Shown here one piece after another: positions 25,556 through 34,925 of a stretch of DNA of 64,000 nt (the stretch's first letter is position 1; the number at the start of each line of letters is the position of its first letter). A program made the translations under genes and the position numbers. The notes under the pieces were generated by a model. It was not told where the DNA came from. It searched no databases and saw only the letters and a program-made list of their open reading frames with translations. Source of the DNA: Micromonospora parva (GTDB lineage Bacteria; Actinomycetota; Actinomycetes; Mycobacteriales; Micromonosporaceae); assembly GCF_000718515.1 (NCBI RefSeq), contig NZ_JNZS01000033.1, forward strand, positions 4,745 through 68,744. Direction: 5' to 3'.

Positions 25556-27091
25556 TCATGCGCCGACGTCCGATCGGGCCGCGGCCCGGACGATGGCGCC
25601 CTGCTGCCGCCGGTCGAGCGTGCCGCCGGTCACCAGCGCGGCGGTGACCGCTTCGACGTGTCGGACGAATTCGGCGTGGCCGGGGTAGTCGGCGTGTTCG
25701 TCGATCAGATCGTTGATGGTGCAGCCGTCGCCGGTGTCGACGTTGCGGACACCGGTGTCGTCACCGTCGATGACCACCGTGGCCCGGGTGTCGGACTCCG
25801 GGCAGGCGTCGGTGCCGTCGGCCACCACGGTGAACGTCGTCGACTGCTCGGCGGCGGCGTTCCCGGCGGTGTCGGTCGCCCGGAAGCGCACCGTGTGCGC
25901 CCCGGTGGCGCGAACGGTGACCGGAGTCGAGTACGCGGCCCAGGCACCGGTGTCGAGCGCGTACTCCACGCTCGCCACACCCGAGTCGGCGTCGGTGGCG
26001 GTGACGGTCACCGTCGCGCCGCCGACGTACGCGCCGTCGTCGTTCCGGTCACCGGTCACCGTGGCGGCGACGGTGGGCGGGGTGGTGTCGGCGGCCTGCG
26101 GCTCGACGACGGTGAAGTGTTCCATCTGCTCGGCCGAGGTGTTGCCGGCGACGTCGGTGGCCCGGTAGTGCAGCATGTGCATCCCGACCGCGGTCACGAC
26201 GATCGGGTTCGTGTACGCGGTGAAGGCAGCGCCGTCCAACGAGTACTCGATGGTGGCGACACCGGATCCGGCGTCGGTGGCGGTGAGCGTGGCGGTGGCC
26301 GTACCGACGTAGTTGCCGTTGCCGTCGCCGTCGCGGTCGCCGGCCAGCGTGGCCTTCACCTCCGGCGCGGTGGTGTCCTGCTCCCCGGCCTCGACGATCC
26401 GGAACTGCACCGAGCCGACGGCGCTGGTGTTGCCGGCCTGGTCGGTGGCGCGGAACTGCACCGCGTGGTCGCCGACCGCTGTCACCCGCACCGGTTCGGT
26501 GTACGGGTGGAAGCTGGTGTCGTCGACCTGGTATTCGACGGTCGCGACCCCCGAGTCGGCGTCGGTGGCCGTCACCGTCACGGTGGCCGCGCCGAGGTAG
26601 TTGCCGTCCTGGTCCTGGTCGCCGGAGACGGTGCCGGTCACTGTGGGCGCGGTGGTGTCACCGCCCCCACCGCCGTCGGTGACCACCAGCTCACCGACCA
26701 TCGAGCTGTGGCCGGGGATCGAGCAGAAGTACCGGTACCGGCCCGGGGTCAGCGTCACTGTCGCCTGGTGGCGGCCGTCGTTGGCGTCGAACGGGCTGGC
26801 CAGGATGTTGACTGTGACGTCGTGGTTGTAGCCCTCGGTGCTGGTGTCGAAGGTCAGGGTGTGCGGCATCCCGGTGGTGTTGCCGGTGGCCGCGCTGTTC
26901 TCCCAGATGATCGTGGTCGCCCCGGCCACCGCCGTGGTGGGCGCGGACTTGTAGCGGGTGATGCTGTCGTCGGCGGTCCAGGTCAGCACCTGGTCGGCGG
27001 CGACGCGCGGGGCGGCGGAGGCGGGCACCGCTGCCAACGGGATCACCGTGAGCAGGAGCGCCGCCAGCGCGGCCTTCAGTCGTCGGGTCAT
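25556..27091 (-). CDS. Secreted cupredoxin with three OmpL47-type Ig-like repeats and a shared C-terminal module
   Basis: This 511-residue exported protein (signal peptide to about 27) starts with a plastocyanin/azurin-like domain. Its type 1 copper ligands are visible as H77 (MPHTLTF), C123, H128 and M131 (YFCSIPGHSSM). Three Ig-like repeats follow, each beginning DTTAP/DTTPP and containing TATDADSGVA.VEY and VRFRATDTAGN-type motifs. The last 75 residues (VIDGDDTGVRNVDTGDGCTI and onward) match a module in the large protein encoded just upstream. It probably carries electrons for, or attaches beside, the co-transcribed laccase and dehydrogenase-like protein. Confidence 0.85.
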   Translation of the reverse strand: MTRRLKAALAALLLTVIPLAAVPASAAPRVAADQVLTWTADDSITRYKSAPTTAVAGATTIIWENSAATGNTTGMPHTLTFDTSTEGYNHDVTVNILASPFDANDGRHQATVTLTPGRYRYFCSIPGHSSMVGELVVTDGGGGGDTTAPTVTGTVSGDQDQDGNYLGAATVTVTATDADSGVATVEYQVDDTSFHPYTEPVRVTAVGDHAVQFRATDQAGNTSAVGSVQFRIVEAGEQDTTAPEVKATLAGDRDGDGNGNYVGTATATLTATDAGSGVATIEYSLDGAAFTAYTNPIVVTAVGMHMLHYRATDVAGNTSAEQMEHFTVVEPQAADTTPPTVAATVTGDRNDDGAYVGGATVTVTATDADSGVASVEYALDTGAWAAYSTPVTVRATGAHTVRFRATDTAGNAAAEQSTTFTVVADGTDACPESDTRATVVIDGDDTGVRNVDTGDGCTINDLIDEHADYPGHAEFVRHVEAVTAALVTGGTLDRRQQGAIVRAAARSDVGA

Positions 27092-27099
27092 CGTCTCTC

Positions 27100-30000
27100 C
27101 TAGAGTTCCCGCACGCGGATGTTGCGGAACTCGGCCAGGTCGTTGTCACCGTGGTTCTGCAGGCCGATGAAGCCGCGCAGGAACTGCCGCAGGTCCGTCG
27201 GTGGGTCGCCGGCACGCGACGACTGCTTGCCCGGGGTGTTGTCGAACTCGTTGATCACCACACCGTTGCGGATCATCGTGTAGTGCTGCCCGACGGCGCG
27301 GATTTCGTAGTCGTTCCACTCGTTCTTCGGGGTGACGCCGGCCTGGGCCAGCGGCACCGGGTCGAAGTTGTAGACCGAGCCGGTCTTCTGCGGTTCACCG
27401 GTGTCACCGTCGTAGATCTGGATCTCGTGTCCGCAGTAGATCGCCATCCAGGCCTGCGAGGTCCGGGCCGAGCCGACGGTGCCGCAGCTGCCCGGCGGTC
27501 GCTGGTCGAGGGGGGTTCGCAGGTCCGGGAACCGGATGAAGACGCCGGTGTTGGCCCGGCCGGTGCCCGGGGCAATGTCGCGGAACTGCACCTTCAGCGA
27601 GAAGTCGCCCAGCTCCTTGGTGTGCCAGAGCATGCCCATGCCACCGCTGGAACGCAGCGACCCGTCCGGTTCGATGCCGAACTTCCCGTCCGGCGCCTGC
27701 TGCCAACCGCGCAGCGACTCGGCGGTGCCGTCGAAGAGCGGCTCGTACCCGGTGTGGCCGTCCCGGCCGATCTCCGACGCGGCGGCCAGCCGGGTGAGGG
27801 TGCCCGACTCGCGGGTGTTGAGCAGATCGTCGTCCTGCAACGCGCGGGCCACAGCGGTCACGTGCCGGACGAAACCGTTGTGGTCGGCCCAGGTGCTCTC
27901 GTCGTCGATCAGGTCGTTGGCCGTGCAGCCCTGCCCGACCGTGCGACTGGGCACCCCGGTGTCCGTGTCGCCGAGCCACACCGTGGGCCGGTCGTCGGGC
28001 ACCGCGCAGCCCACCGTGACAGTGCTCTGCACCGTCGCCGTCTCACCGTCGGCGTAGGTGACGGTCAGTTTCGCGGTGTAGGTGCCGACCCGGGCGTACA
28101 CGTGCCGGGGGTCCGCCTCGGTCGACGTGGCGCCGTCGCCGAACTCCCAGCGGTGGCTGACGCCGCCGGAGCGGGAACCGGTGAAGGCCACGGTCAGCGG
28201 CTTGTTCTGCACGGCGACCGAGGTCGCCGCCGGTGCCGGGGTGGGCGCCCCGCCGGTGTACGTGATCCGGATCAGCTTCTGGTTGGCGTGCAGGCTGAAG
28301 AACCCGCCGCCGTAGTCGAGCAGGTAGAGCGCGCCGTCCGGGCCGAACTTGGCGTCCATCCAGCTCTGCAACCTGGTGTCGCCGTTACCGCCCGGGATGA
28401 TGGCCCGCAGCGACTCGGCGTACACCGGCGGGGCGGCCTGTGGCACGCCGGCCGGGTCGACGGTGACCGCCACCCGGTTGGCGGCGTTCGACTGGTCGCC
28501 GATGAACCACTTGCCGTCCCAGTGCTCCGGCCACGCCACGCCGCTGTCGGTGTCGACGAGGTCGCGGTGGTACGTCGGGCCGGACATGATGGCCTGGCCG
28601 CCGCCGCGCAGGTACGGCTGGGTGTAGGTGGCGTCGGCCGCGACGTAGGTCGGCAGACCGCTGCCGTCGGTGCGCTTCGGGAAGACCGGGCCGCCGCCGT
28701 CCGGCGAGTACCAGATCATGTTGTCCCGGGCCGCCGGGATGTCCACCAGTCCGGTGTTGCGCGGCGAGGTGTTCTTCAGGTTGTCGCAGTCGTACCAGCC
28801 GGTGAGCACTGTGGCGTCGGTGTTGCTGCGGTCGCGGTACGGCTGCCGGTTGCCCATGCAGTACGGCCAGCCCTGGTTGCCGGCCGAGGTGATGATGGTG
28901 GCCGTCTCGTACTTCGCCGGGCCGAGGGTGGGACTGGGCGACGAGGCGTCCGGGCCGACCCAGCCGGCGGTCAGCCACTGGTGCTTCGGGTCGATCTGGA
29001 GACGGGCGATGTTGCGCACGCCCATCACGTAGATCTCCGGTCGGGTCTTCTCGGTGCCCGGCGGGAACAGGTTGCCCTCCGGGATGGTGTACGTGCCGTC
29101 CGGCTCCGGGTGGATCCGGATGATCTTGCCGGCGAGGTCGTTGGTGTTACCCGACGTGCGGCGGGCGTCCTGGAACGAGATCCCCTCGTACTCCTGGGTC
29201 CAGTTGTTGCCGGCGTAGCCCTGCGACCCCTCGGAGGAGTTGTTGTCGCCGGAGCCGACGTAGAGGTTGCCCTTGGCGTCGAACGCCATGCCGCCACCGG
29301 CGTGGCAGCAGCTGTGGACCTGCACCGGGAACTGCAACAGGTCCTTCCGGGTGGCCTGGTCGATGGTCTGCGCCTGACGGTCGTAGGTGAACCGCGAGAT
29401 GGTGCGCTGACCGACCCGCTTCACCCGGTCGACCGACTCGTGCGGCATCCAGTAGACGTAGAGCCAGCCGTTCTCGGCGAACGCGGGGTCGGGCACGATG
29501 CCGAGCAGGCCCTCCTCGTTCTTCACCAGCTCGGAGCCGCTGCCCCGGTTGCCCATCACCTCCAGGGTGGTGAGCAGCTTGGCCTGCTTGGTCCGCGGGT
29601 CCCAGGAGTGGATGGTGCCGCAGCCCTTGCCGACGTTCGGGTTGTTCCAGTCCGCGATCGGGCCGCTCGGGCAGGCCGCCTTGCCGACGTAGAAGACGGT
29701 GCCGTCGGGCGTGATGGTGAGCCCGTGCGGCTCGCCGATCTGGTCCAGCTGGCCGGTCTGGTTGGCGGCGGTGAGTCGCTCCACCTTGTAGTTCGACGCG
29801 ATGGTGGCCTGGCAGTCGCCGCGTACCCGACCGGTGGTCCAGTTCAGCGCGCCGGTGAGGTGCGCGCGGAACGCCTCCTCGCCGTAGCTGCCCTCGGTGT
29901 GGCCCATGCCGGTGTAGAACGACCGGCCGCCGTCGTAGTCCCGGCACCAGGACACCGGGTGGAACGGGCCGTTGGCGGCCGCCCCCGGGTTGTAGTGCCG

Positions 30001-31044
30001 CTCCTCCACCTGGGCGAGCGTGTGCACCGTGCCGATCGGGTTCGGGTCCCAGTTCTCCCAGCGGTCGGACCGGGTGATGGTCATCGGCAGCGACGCGGTG
30101 GCCGGGTGCTTGCGGTCCAGGATGTTCACCACCGCGCGGTTCACCGCGGGCGGCTCCGGGGCGGTGGTGCTGCCGGTGAACAGGCGCAGGTCGGCGAGTT
30201 GGACCAGCGGCTCTCCGCTGTTCGCCGTGACGTTGAGCCGGTAGCGGGTGAACTCCTGCGGCGTGGCGATGTCGAACCGGCGGGTCTGGAAGCGGTCCGG
30301 GAAGATCTGCCCGGTGCGACGGTCCAGGTCGGTCCAGCTCTGCCCGTCGGTGGAGCCCTGCAGGGTCCAGTCCTTCGGGTCCCGGCCGGCGGAGTCGTTG
30401 GCCGAGGTGAGCGCGTACCCGGTGACCCGCTTCGGCGCGGCCAACTCGTACGCCACCCAGCCGGTCGGGGTGCGGACCAGCCACTTCGTGTTGGCGTCGC
30501 CGTCGGTCAGCTTCTCCTTGGTCTCGTTGGGCGGGTTCTCGCCGCTGGCGGTCACCCGGGCCACCGGCTCGGCCACCGGGATGGCGCCGGCCGGTCGGGT
30601 GCCGATCAGGCCGGTGAACCAGGTCGAGTCGACCTGGGCGCGGGCGGCGTCGGCGATGCCGACGAAACCGCCGCCGGCCTTCATGTAGCTCTGTAGCGCC
30701 GACTCCTGGTCGCGGTTGAGCGCGGCGCCCGTCGCGGAGAGAAAAACCACGCTGCGGTACGCGGACAGCCCCGCCGTGGTGAACACACCGGGGTCGGTGG
30801 TGGCCGTGACATCGATGTCATGACCGGCAGCAAGCTGTTTGATGGTGTCGACCGCACGGGACACCGGGTCCTGCTGCTCGGCCACCGGCCCGTGGAACAC
30901 CAGGACAGCTGTCCTCTGTGGTTGCGCCGCCTGCGGGGCAGCGGCCGTTCGTGGCGCGGCGGCGGCCGCGGCCGTCGTCGTCGCCGGGAGCAGTGTCGCG
31001 AGGGCCGCTAAGGCGGCGAGGGTTCGTCGTAGGTTTCTGGTCAT
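27100..31044 (-). CDS. Giant secreted protein: ThuA-like, F5/8-type, sugar-dehydrogenase-like propeller, PKD, shared module, DUF1080
   Basis: ATG 31044 gives 1314 residues with a signal peptide. Domains in order are: a ThuA-like domain (about 45-150 and 300-400, with SFYTGMGHTEGSYGE), interrupted by an F5/8 type C-like sugar-binding domain (about 160-290). A six-bladed propeller of the PQQ-dependent sugar dehydrogenase type follows (about 430-860, with GEPHGLTITPDGTVFYVG). Then come a PKD domain (FGDGATSTEADPRHVYARVG), a 75-residue module shared with the downstream cupredoxin protein, and a C-terminal DUF1080/concanavalin-like domain (about 1110-1314). It is probably an extracellular carbohydrate-binding or oxidising enzyme; cofactor and substrate are unproven. 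It ends eight bases before the cupredoxin start. Confidence 0.88.
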   Translation of the reverse strand: MTRNLRRTLAALAALATLLPATTTAAAAAAPRTAAAPQAAQPQRTAVLVFHGPVAEQQDPVSRAVDTIKQLAAGHDIDVTATTDPGVFTTAGLSAYRSVVFLSATGAALNRDQESALQSYMKAGGGFVGIADAARAQVDSTWFTGLIGTRPAGAIPVAEPVARVTASGENPPNETKEKLTDGDANTKWLVRTPTGWVAYELAAPKRVTGYALTSANDSAGRDPKDWTLQGSTDGQSWTDLDRRTGQIFPDRFQTRRFDIATPQEFTRYRLNVTANSGEPLVQLADLRLFTGSTTAPEPPAVNRAVVNILDRKHPATASLPMTITRSDRWENWDPNPIGTVHTLAQVEERHYNPGAAANGPFHPVSWCRDYDGGRSFYTGMGHTEGSYGEEAFRAHLTGALNWTTGRVRGDCQATIASNYKVERLTAANQTGQLDQIGEPHGLTITPDGTVFYVGKAACPSGPIADWNNPNVGKGCGTIHSWDPRTKQAKLLTTLEVMGNRGSGSELVKNEEGLLGIVPDPAFAENGWLYVYWMPHESVDRVKRVGQRTISRFTYDRQAQTIDQATRKDLLQFPVQVHSCCHAGGGMAFDAKGNLYVGSGDNNSSEGSQGYAGNNWTQEYEGISFQDARRTSGNTNDLAGKIIRIHPEPDGTYTIPEGNLFPPGTEKTRPEIYVMGVRNIARLQIDPKHQWLTAGWVGPDASSPSPTLGPAKYETATIITSAGNQGWPYCMGNRQPYRDRSNTDATVLTGWYDCDNLKNTSPRNTGLVDIPAARDNMIWYSPDGGGPVFPKRTDGSGLPTYVAADATYTQPYLRGGGQAIMSGPTYHRDLVDTDSGVAWPEHWDGKWFIGDQSNAANRVAVTVDPAGVPQAAPPVYAESLRAIIPGGNGDTRLQSWMDAKFGPDGALYLLDYGGGFFSLHANQKLIRITYTGGAPTPAPAATSVAVQNKPLTVAFTGSRSGGVSHRWEFGDGATSTEADPRHVYARVGTYTAKLTVTYADGETATVQSTVTVGCAVPDDRPTVWLGDTDTGVPSRTVGQGCTANDLIDDESTWADHNGFVRHVTAVARALQDDDLLNTRESGTLTRLAAASEIGRDGHTGYEPLFDGTAESLRGWQQAPDGKFGIEPDGSLRSSGGMGMLWHTKELGDFSLKVQFRDIAPGTGRANTGVFIRFPDLRTPLDQRPPGSCGTVGSARTSQAWMAIYCGHEIQIYDGDTGEPQKTGSVYNFDPVPLAQAGVTPKNEWNDYEIRAVGQHYTMIRNGVVINEFDNTPGKQSSRAGDPPTDLRQFLRGFIGLQNHGDNDLAEFRNIRVREL

Positions 31045-31067
31045 GCCCGTCCCCACTTTCGGTTCGG

Positions 31068-32072
31068 TCAGCTTCCGTGCGTGTGGGTGTGGCCCTGGAA
31101 CCGGTGGATGGCCTCTTCGGCGCCCGGCGGCATGCTGCCGTCGGCGTTGCGCACCAGGAAGATCCCGGCCATGCCGCCGTCGGAGTGCGTCTGCACGTGG
31201 CAGTGGTACATCCAGGCGCCGGGTCCGACACCCTCCCCGGCCAGCACCTGGAAGCCGAACGAGCTGCCGGGGTTGAGGTCCTTGTTGTCGACCACCAGGC
31301 TGGGGTCGCTCGGCCCCTCCAACATCCCGGTGCGGTTGTCCGCCCACCGGTGCGCGTGCAGGTGGAAGGTGTGGAACAGGTTGCCGTGGCCGATGGCGAT
31401 CCACTCGACGCGCTCGCCCAGGTTCGCCTCGAACATCGGGGTCGCCGGTGCCATCTTGTTGTTGATCATCATGTCGTGGAACACGGCGGTGAACTGCTTC
31501 GACGGCAGGATGTCGCCGCGCCGCCGGACGATCAGCGCGCCGTACAGTCCCTTCGCGACACCGCCGGTGCCGTGGTCGGTGCCCATCGCGTGATCGTGGT
31601 AGTGCCAGTAGCCGGCGCTGCCGGGCATGTACCGCCGGCCCGCCGCGGCCACCATCTCGTGCGAGCGCCAGACGTACGTCCGGGTCTCACCGGGATTGTT
31701 GAACGAGGCGTTGAACGGGCTGCCGTCGGATTCGGTGCTGTAGTCCACCCCGTGCGGGTGGATGGAGAGCCGCTGGTCGGTGGTGTTGACCAGGGTGATT
31801 TCCAGGGTGTCACCCTCGTACATCTCCAGGATCGGGCCCGGAACGGTGGCCTGACCGGGTGCCAGGCCGTACCCGAACAGGTTGCCGGGCAACTGCTCGG
31901 CGTAGATGGTGATCTTCTTGGTGACACCGGCGGCGGCCCGGGCGGGGCTGCCGCCGAACGCGCTGCCGATCGCCGGGGCGGACGCGCCCAGTGCCCCGGC
32001 GGCGAGCGCACCGGTGGCGATCAGCGATCTACGGGACAGGTGGCGGTGAGGGCCACCAGCGTGATCGTCCAT
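31068..32072 (-). CDS. TAT-exported two-domain multicopper oxidase (small laccase-like)
   Basis: The start is ATG 32072, with GGAG just upstream; ATG 32120 would give a longer N-terminus. The 334-residue protein carries the TAT motif LSRRSLI. All copper sites are intact: HPH at 105-107, WHYHDH (H157, H159), HTFHLH (H234, H237, H239) and HCHVQTHSDGGM (H290, C291, H292, H296, M301). The length and two cupredoxin domains match trimeric bacterial small laccases such as SLAC. It oxidises phenolic or similar donors outside the cell using oxygen. It is the first gene of a four-gene operon of exported proteins, two of them copper-binding. Confidence 0.9.
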   Translation of the reverse strand: MDDHAGGPHRHLSRRSLIATGALAAGALGASAPAIGSAFGGSPARAAAGVTKKITIYAEQLPGNLFGYGLAPGQATVPGPILEMYEGDTLEITLVNTTDQRLSIHPHGVDYSTESDGSPFNASFNNPGETRTYVWRSHEMVAAAGRRYMPGSAGYWHYHDHAMGTDHGTGGVAKGLYGALIVRRRGDILPSKQFTAVFHDMMINNKMAPATPMFEANLGERVEWIAIGHGNLFHTFHLHAHRWADNRTGMLEGPSDPSLVVDNKDLNPGSSFGFQVLAGEGVGPGAWMYHCHVQTHSDGGMAGIFLVRNADGSMPPGAEEAIHRFQGHTHTHGS

Positions 32073-32305
32073 TGGTCTCCGTTCCCGACCGGGCGAAGAC
32101 GCGACGAGGACAGGGTGCATCGACCCGAGCGCGGGGGCGGTGGCACGACTGAGGGTGAGGCTCGTCGCGTGCTTTGCTCGGAAGACTCAAAGCTTTCGAT
32201 GGATGACAGCAACTTATGTAATCCATCGACGAAAGTACAGCTCTGATTGCAAAAAGATTACCTTGACATCACGACGTCTGTCGATTGACATGAAGCTGAC
32301 ACACA
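32073..32305 (-). promoter_or_regulatory. AT-rich control region of the laccase operon with several inverted repeats
   Basis: This is the most AT-rich non-coding stretch in the middle of the window. It contains the palindrome AAAGCTTT (32189-32196). It also has an imperfect long dyad, CTTTCGATGGAT (32193-32204) facing ATCCATCGACGAAAG (32221-32235), and TGTCGATTGACA (32279-32290). On the minus strand these lie 120-220 bases ahead of the laccase start. They suggest a tightly regulated promoter; the regulator is not encoded nearby. Confidence 0.45.
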
Positions 32306-32309
32306 AGCG

Positions 32310-32345
32310 GACGCCGGGCTGCCGTCACTGCGGCAATCCGGCGTC
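32310..32345 (-). terminator. Terminator of the amino acid ABC transporter operon
   Basis: GACGCCGG (32310-32317) pairs with CCGGCGTC (32338-32345), with TGCCG/CGGCA inside. It lies 20 bases beyond the TGA of the leftward ATPase gene. Confidence 0.75.
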
Positions 32346-32365
32346 AGCCGTACGGGAGATGTCTG

Positions 32366-33205
32366 TCAGAGCTGGTGGCGGTCGTCCGCAGGCAGGCTCG
32401 GGGCCTGCGGTGGCTCGGGCGCCTGGTCCGGCTGGCCGAGCTGCGCGACGTGGGTCGGGTCGAGGACCCGGGAGAGGAACGCGCGGGTCCGTTCGTGCTT
32501 CGGCGCGCCCAGCACCTCCTGCGGCGGCCCCTGCTCGACCACCACGCCACCGTCCATGAAGACGACCCGGTCGGCGACGTCACGGGCGAACGCCATCTCG
32601 TGGGTGACCACCATCATCGTCATGCCGTCCTCGGCCAGCTTGCGCATCACGGTGAGCACGTCGCCGACGAGTTCCGGGTCGAGCGCCGAGGTCGGCTCGT
32701 CGAACAGCATCAGCTTCGGCTCCATCGACAGCGACCGGGCGATCGCCGCGCGCTGCTGCTGCCCACCGGAGAGCTGGGCCGGGAAGGCGTCGGCCTTGTC
32801 GGTCAGCCCGACGCGCTCCAGGTTGGCCCGGGCGATCCGCTCGGCCTCGGCCCGACCCCGCCGGAGCACCCGACGCTGGGCGATGGTGAGGTTGTTCAGG
32901 ACGGTCAGGTGCGGAAACAGGTTGAACGACTGGAAGACCATGCCGATACCACGGCGAACCTGGTCGATCTCGACGTCCGGGTCGGTCATCTCGACCCCGT
33001 TCACCCAGATCGTGCCGGCCGTCGGCTGCTCCAGCAGGTCGACGCAGCGCAACAGTGTCGACTTGCCGGAGCCGGACGGCCCGATGACGCAGACCACCTC
33101 GCCCTGGCCGACCTCGAAGTCGATGCCCTTGAGCACCTCGAGCGGACCGAAGGACTTGTGCAGGTCGCGGATCTCCACGGCGGGGCGGGAAGGCGTGGTC
33201 GTCAT
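32366..33205 (-). CDS. Polar amino acid ABC transporter ATP-binding protein (GlnQ-like)
   Basis: This 279-residue protein has Walker [10 protein letters not shown], signature [15 protein letters not shown], Walker [15 protein letters not shown] and the HisP/GlnQ-type [17 protein letters not shown] switch region. A C-terminal tail of about 35 residues ([11 protein letters not shown]) is longer than in most GlnQ proteins. It energises uptake of a polar amino acid and lies four bases after the permease gene. A hairpin terminator follows. The exact amino acid cannot be told from the ATPase. Confidence 0.92.
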   Translation of the reverse strand: MTTTPSRPAVEIRDLHKSFGPLEVLKGIDFEVGQGEVVCVIGPSGSGKSTLLRCVDLLEQPTAGTIWVNGVEMTDPDVEIDQVRRGIGMVFQSFNLFPHLTVLNNLTIAQRRVLRRGRAEAERIARANLERVGLTDKADAFPAQLSGGQQQRAAIARSLSMEPKLMLFDEPTSALDPELVGDVLTVMRKLAEDGMTMMVVTHEMAFARDVADRVVFMDGGVVVEQGPPQEVLGAPKHERTRAFLSRVLDPTHVAQLGQPDQAPEPPQAPSLPADDRHQL

Positions 33206-33209
33206 GGGG

Positions 33210-34004
33210 TCACCGAGCCTTCGCGTAGCGGAGTTCGAGGCGTCGTACCACCTGCGACAGCGGCAGGGTGATCACCAGGTAGGCCAGGCCGGCCACCAGC
33301 AGTGGCGTCGCGTTCACCCGGTCGTTGAGCATGTCCCGACCGAACTTGGTGATCTCGATGGTCTGCGCCGTCACGCCGAGCACGTAGGCCAGTGACGAGT
33401 CCTTGGTGAGCAGGATGAGCTCGTTCGTCAGTGGCGGGATCACGATCCGGAACGCCTGCGGGATGACGATCGTGCGCATGGCGGTGAAGTGCGACATGCC
33501 GAGGGTCCGCGCCGCCTCCATCTGCCCCTTGGGAACGGCCTGGATGCCGGCCCGGATGGTCTCGGCCATGTACGCCGCGGCGGTCAACCCGAGGCCGATA
33601 GCTATCGAACCGAACACCCCGCCCGGAATCTCGCGCTCCGGGAAGGCGATCGGGATGCCGTACCCGACGAGGAAGAGCACCAGCAGCGCGGGTAGACCCC
33701 GGAACAGCTCGATGTACGCCGTCGCCACCCAGCGGTACGGCGCCACCCGGGACAGCCGCATCAGCGCCAGGATGGTGCCGAACACGAGGCCGAAGGCGAA
33801 CGCGCCGAGTGTGTAGAGGACCGTGTTGCGCAGCGCCACGGTGATGATCGTCGGGAACATCGACGTGATGATGTCGACGCGGAAGAACGCGTCGGCCAGC
33901 CTGCCCCAGTCCGCGGCGAAGGCCACCACGGCGATGACGGCGATGAAGATCAGGTACTGGATCCCGAGGGACAGCCGCTCCCGCTGGCGGCGTCGCAGCT
34001 TCAC
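33210..34004 (-). CDS. Polar amino acid ABC transporter permease (GlnP-like)
   Basis: The start is GTG 34004, giving 264 residues with about five or six membrane helices. The HisM/GlnP family loop [22 protein letters not shown] (residues near 165-186) that docks on the ATPase is clear, as is [18 protein letters not shown]. Only one permease gene is present, so a homodimer is expected. It lies 102 bases behind the binding-protein gene, from which it is separated by a very stable hairpin, and four bases before the ATPase. Confidence 0.92.
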   Translation of the reverse strand: MKLRRRQRERLSLGIQYLIFIAVIAVVAFAADWGRLADAFFRVDIITSMFPTIITVALRNTVLYTLGAFAFGLVFGTILALMRLSRVAPYRWVATAYIELFRGLPALLVLFLVGYGIPIAFPEREIPGGVFGSIAIGLGLTAAAYMAETIRAGIQAVPKGQMEAARTLGMSHFTAMRTIVIPQAFRIVIPPLTNELILLTKDSSLAYVLGVTAQTIEITKFGRDMLNDRVNATPLLVAGLAYLVITLPLSQVVRRLELRYAKAR

Positions 34005-34038
34005 GTTGGCTCGTTGCCTTCCCGGAGGTCTACCGACA

Positions 34039-34067
34039 CGGAGGGCGCGCGGGACGCGCGCCCTCCG
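34039..34067 (-). promoter_or_regulatory. Very stable intercistronic hairpin between binding-protein and permease genes
   Basis: GGAGGGCGCGC (34040-34050) pairs perfectly with GCGCGCCCTCC (34056-34066), extended by C34039-G34067, around a five-base loop. Such structures between the first and second genes of ABC operons usually cause partial termination or stabilise upstream mRNA, raising binding-protein output. Confidence 0.75.
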
Positions 34068-34106
34068 GTACTACGTGGTGCTCAGGCGCTCGGCCGGCTC
34101 TGCGGC

Positions 34107-34925
34107 TCAGGCGTTCGGCCGCTTGCCGATCCACTTCTCGTAGATCGTGTCGTACGTGCCGTCCTGCTTGGCCTTGGCCAGCACCTCGTTGATCTTCTTG
34201 AGCAGCTCCGGGTTGGCGTCCTTCTTGACCGGGAAGCCGTACTGCTCGCCGGTGTCGAACTCGGCGGCGACCTCGAACCCGCCCGGGTTCTTCTTCAGGT
34301 ACTCGGTCCAGACCGGCAGGTCGTTGATGGCGGCCTCGACCTGGCCGTTGGCGACGGCCTGCTGCAGGGCGGCGAGGTCCTCGAACTCGACCAGCTTCAG
34401 GCCCTTCTCCGCCTCGAGCTTCTTGGCGTAGTCACGACCGGTGGTGGCCGCCTGGACGCCAAGCTTCTTGTCCCGGAGGTCGTCCAGCGACTTGTACGTC
34501 TTGCCGGTCTTCACCAGCATCGCCTGGGTGGCGTCGAAGTAGGGATCGGAGAAGTCGATGACCTTCTTCCGCTCCTCGGTGATCGTCATGCCGGCGGCGG
34601 CCGCGTCGCACTTGCCGGTGTTGAGGTCCTGGCCGGACTTGATCCCCTCGAACGGGGTGTCGATGATCGTCTGCTCGACGCCGAGCTCCTTGGCGACCAG
34701 GTCCATGATCTCGACGTCGAAGCCGGTCACCTTGCCGCTCGCGTCCTTGGACTGGAACGGCGGGTACGGCAGGTGGGTGCAGACGGTCAGCTTGCCCGCC
34801 GCGACCAGCTTGACGCCGCTGGCCTGGACCTCACTGTCGTCCTTCTTCGCGCAACCCGCGGTCAGTGCGAGGGCGGCGACGGCCACGACGAGGCCGGCCT
34901 GACGGACGGCGCTTGGGAACCTCAC
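34107..34925 (-). CDS. Amino acid ABC transporter substrate-binding lipoprotein
   Basis: GTG 34925 with GGAGGG seven to twelve bases upstream gives 272 residues. The signal peptide ends at lipobox TAGC (Cys25). The mature protein is a family 3 solute-binding protein: LTVCTHLPYPPFQ, GFDVEIMDLVAKELG and DAAAAGMTITEERKKVIDFS are its hallmarks, with ligand-contacting acidic and aromatic positions retained. It binds a polar amino acid, perhaps cystine, glutamate or arginine; the choice is not resolvable. It heads the operon with permease and ATPase downstream. Confidence 0.9.
   Translation of the reverse strand: MRFPSAVRQAGLVVAVAALALTAGCAKKDDSEVQASGVKLVAAGKLTVCTHLPYPPFQSKDASGKVTGFDVEIMDLVAKELGVEQTIIDTPFEGIKSGQDLNTGKCDAAAAGMTITEERKKVIDFSDPYFDATQAMLVKTGKTYKSLDDLRDKKLGVQAATTGRDYAKKLEAEKGLKLVEFEDLAALQQAVANGQVEAAINDLPVWTEYLKKNPGGFEVAAEFDTGEQYGFPVKKDANPELLKKINEVLAKAKQDGTYDTIYEKWIGKRPNA

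Noticed and set aside
27151..30696. 1181-codon open frame on the plus strand
   Set aside because: It is antisense to the large ThuA/propeller gene, whose domains are unmistakable. The plus frame has low-complexity Val/Gly/Arg composition and no ribosome-binding site.
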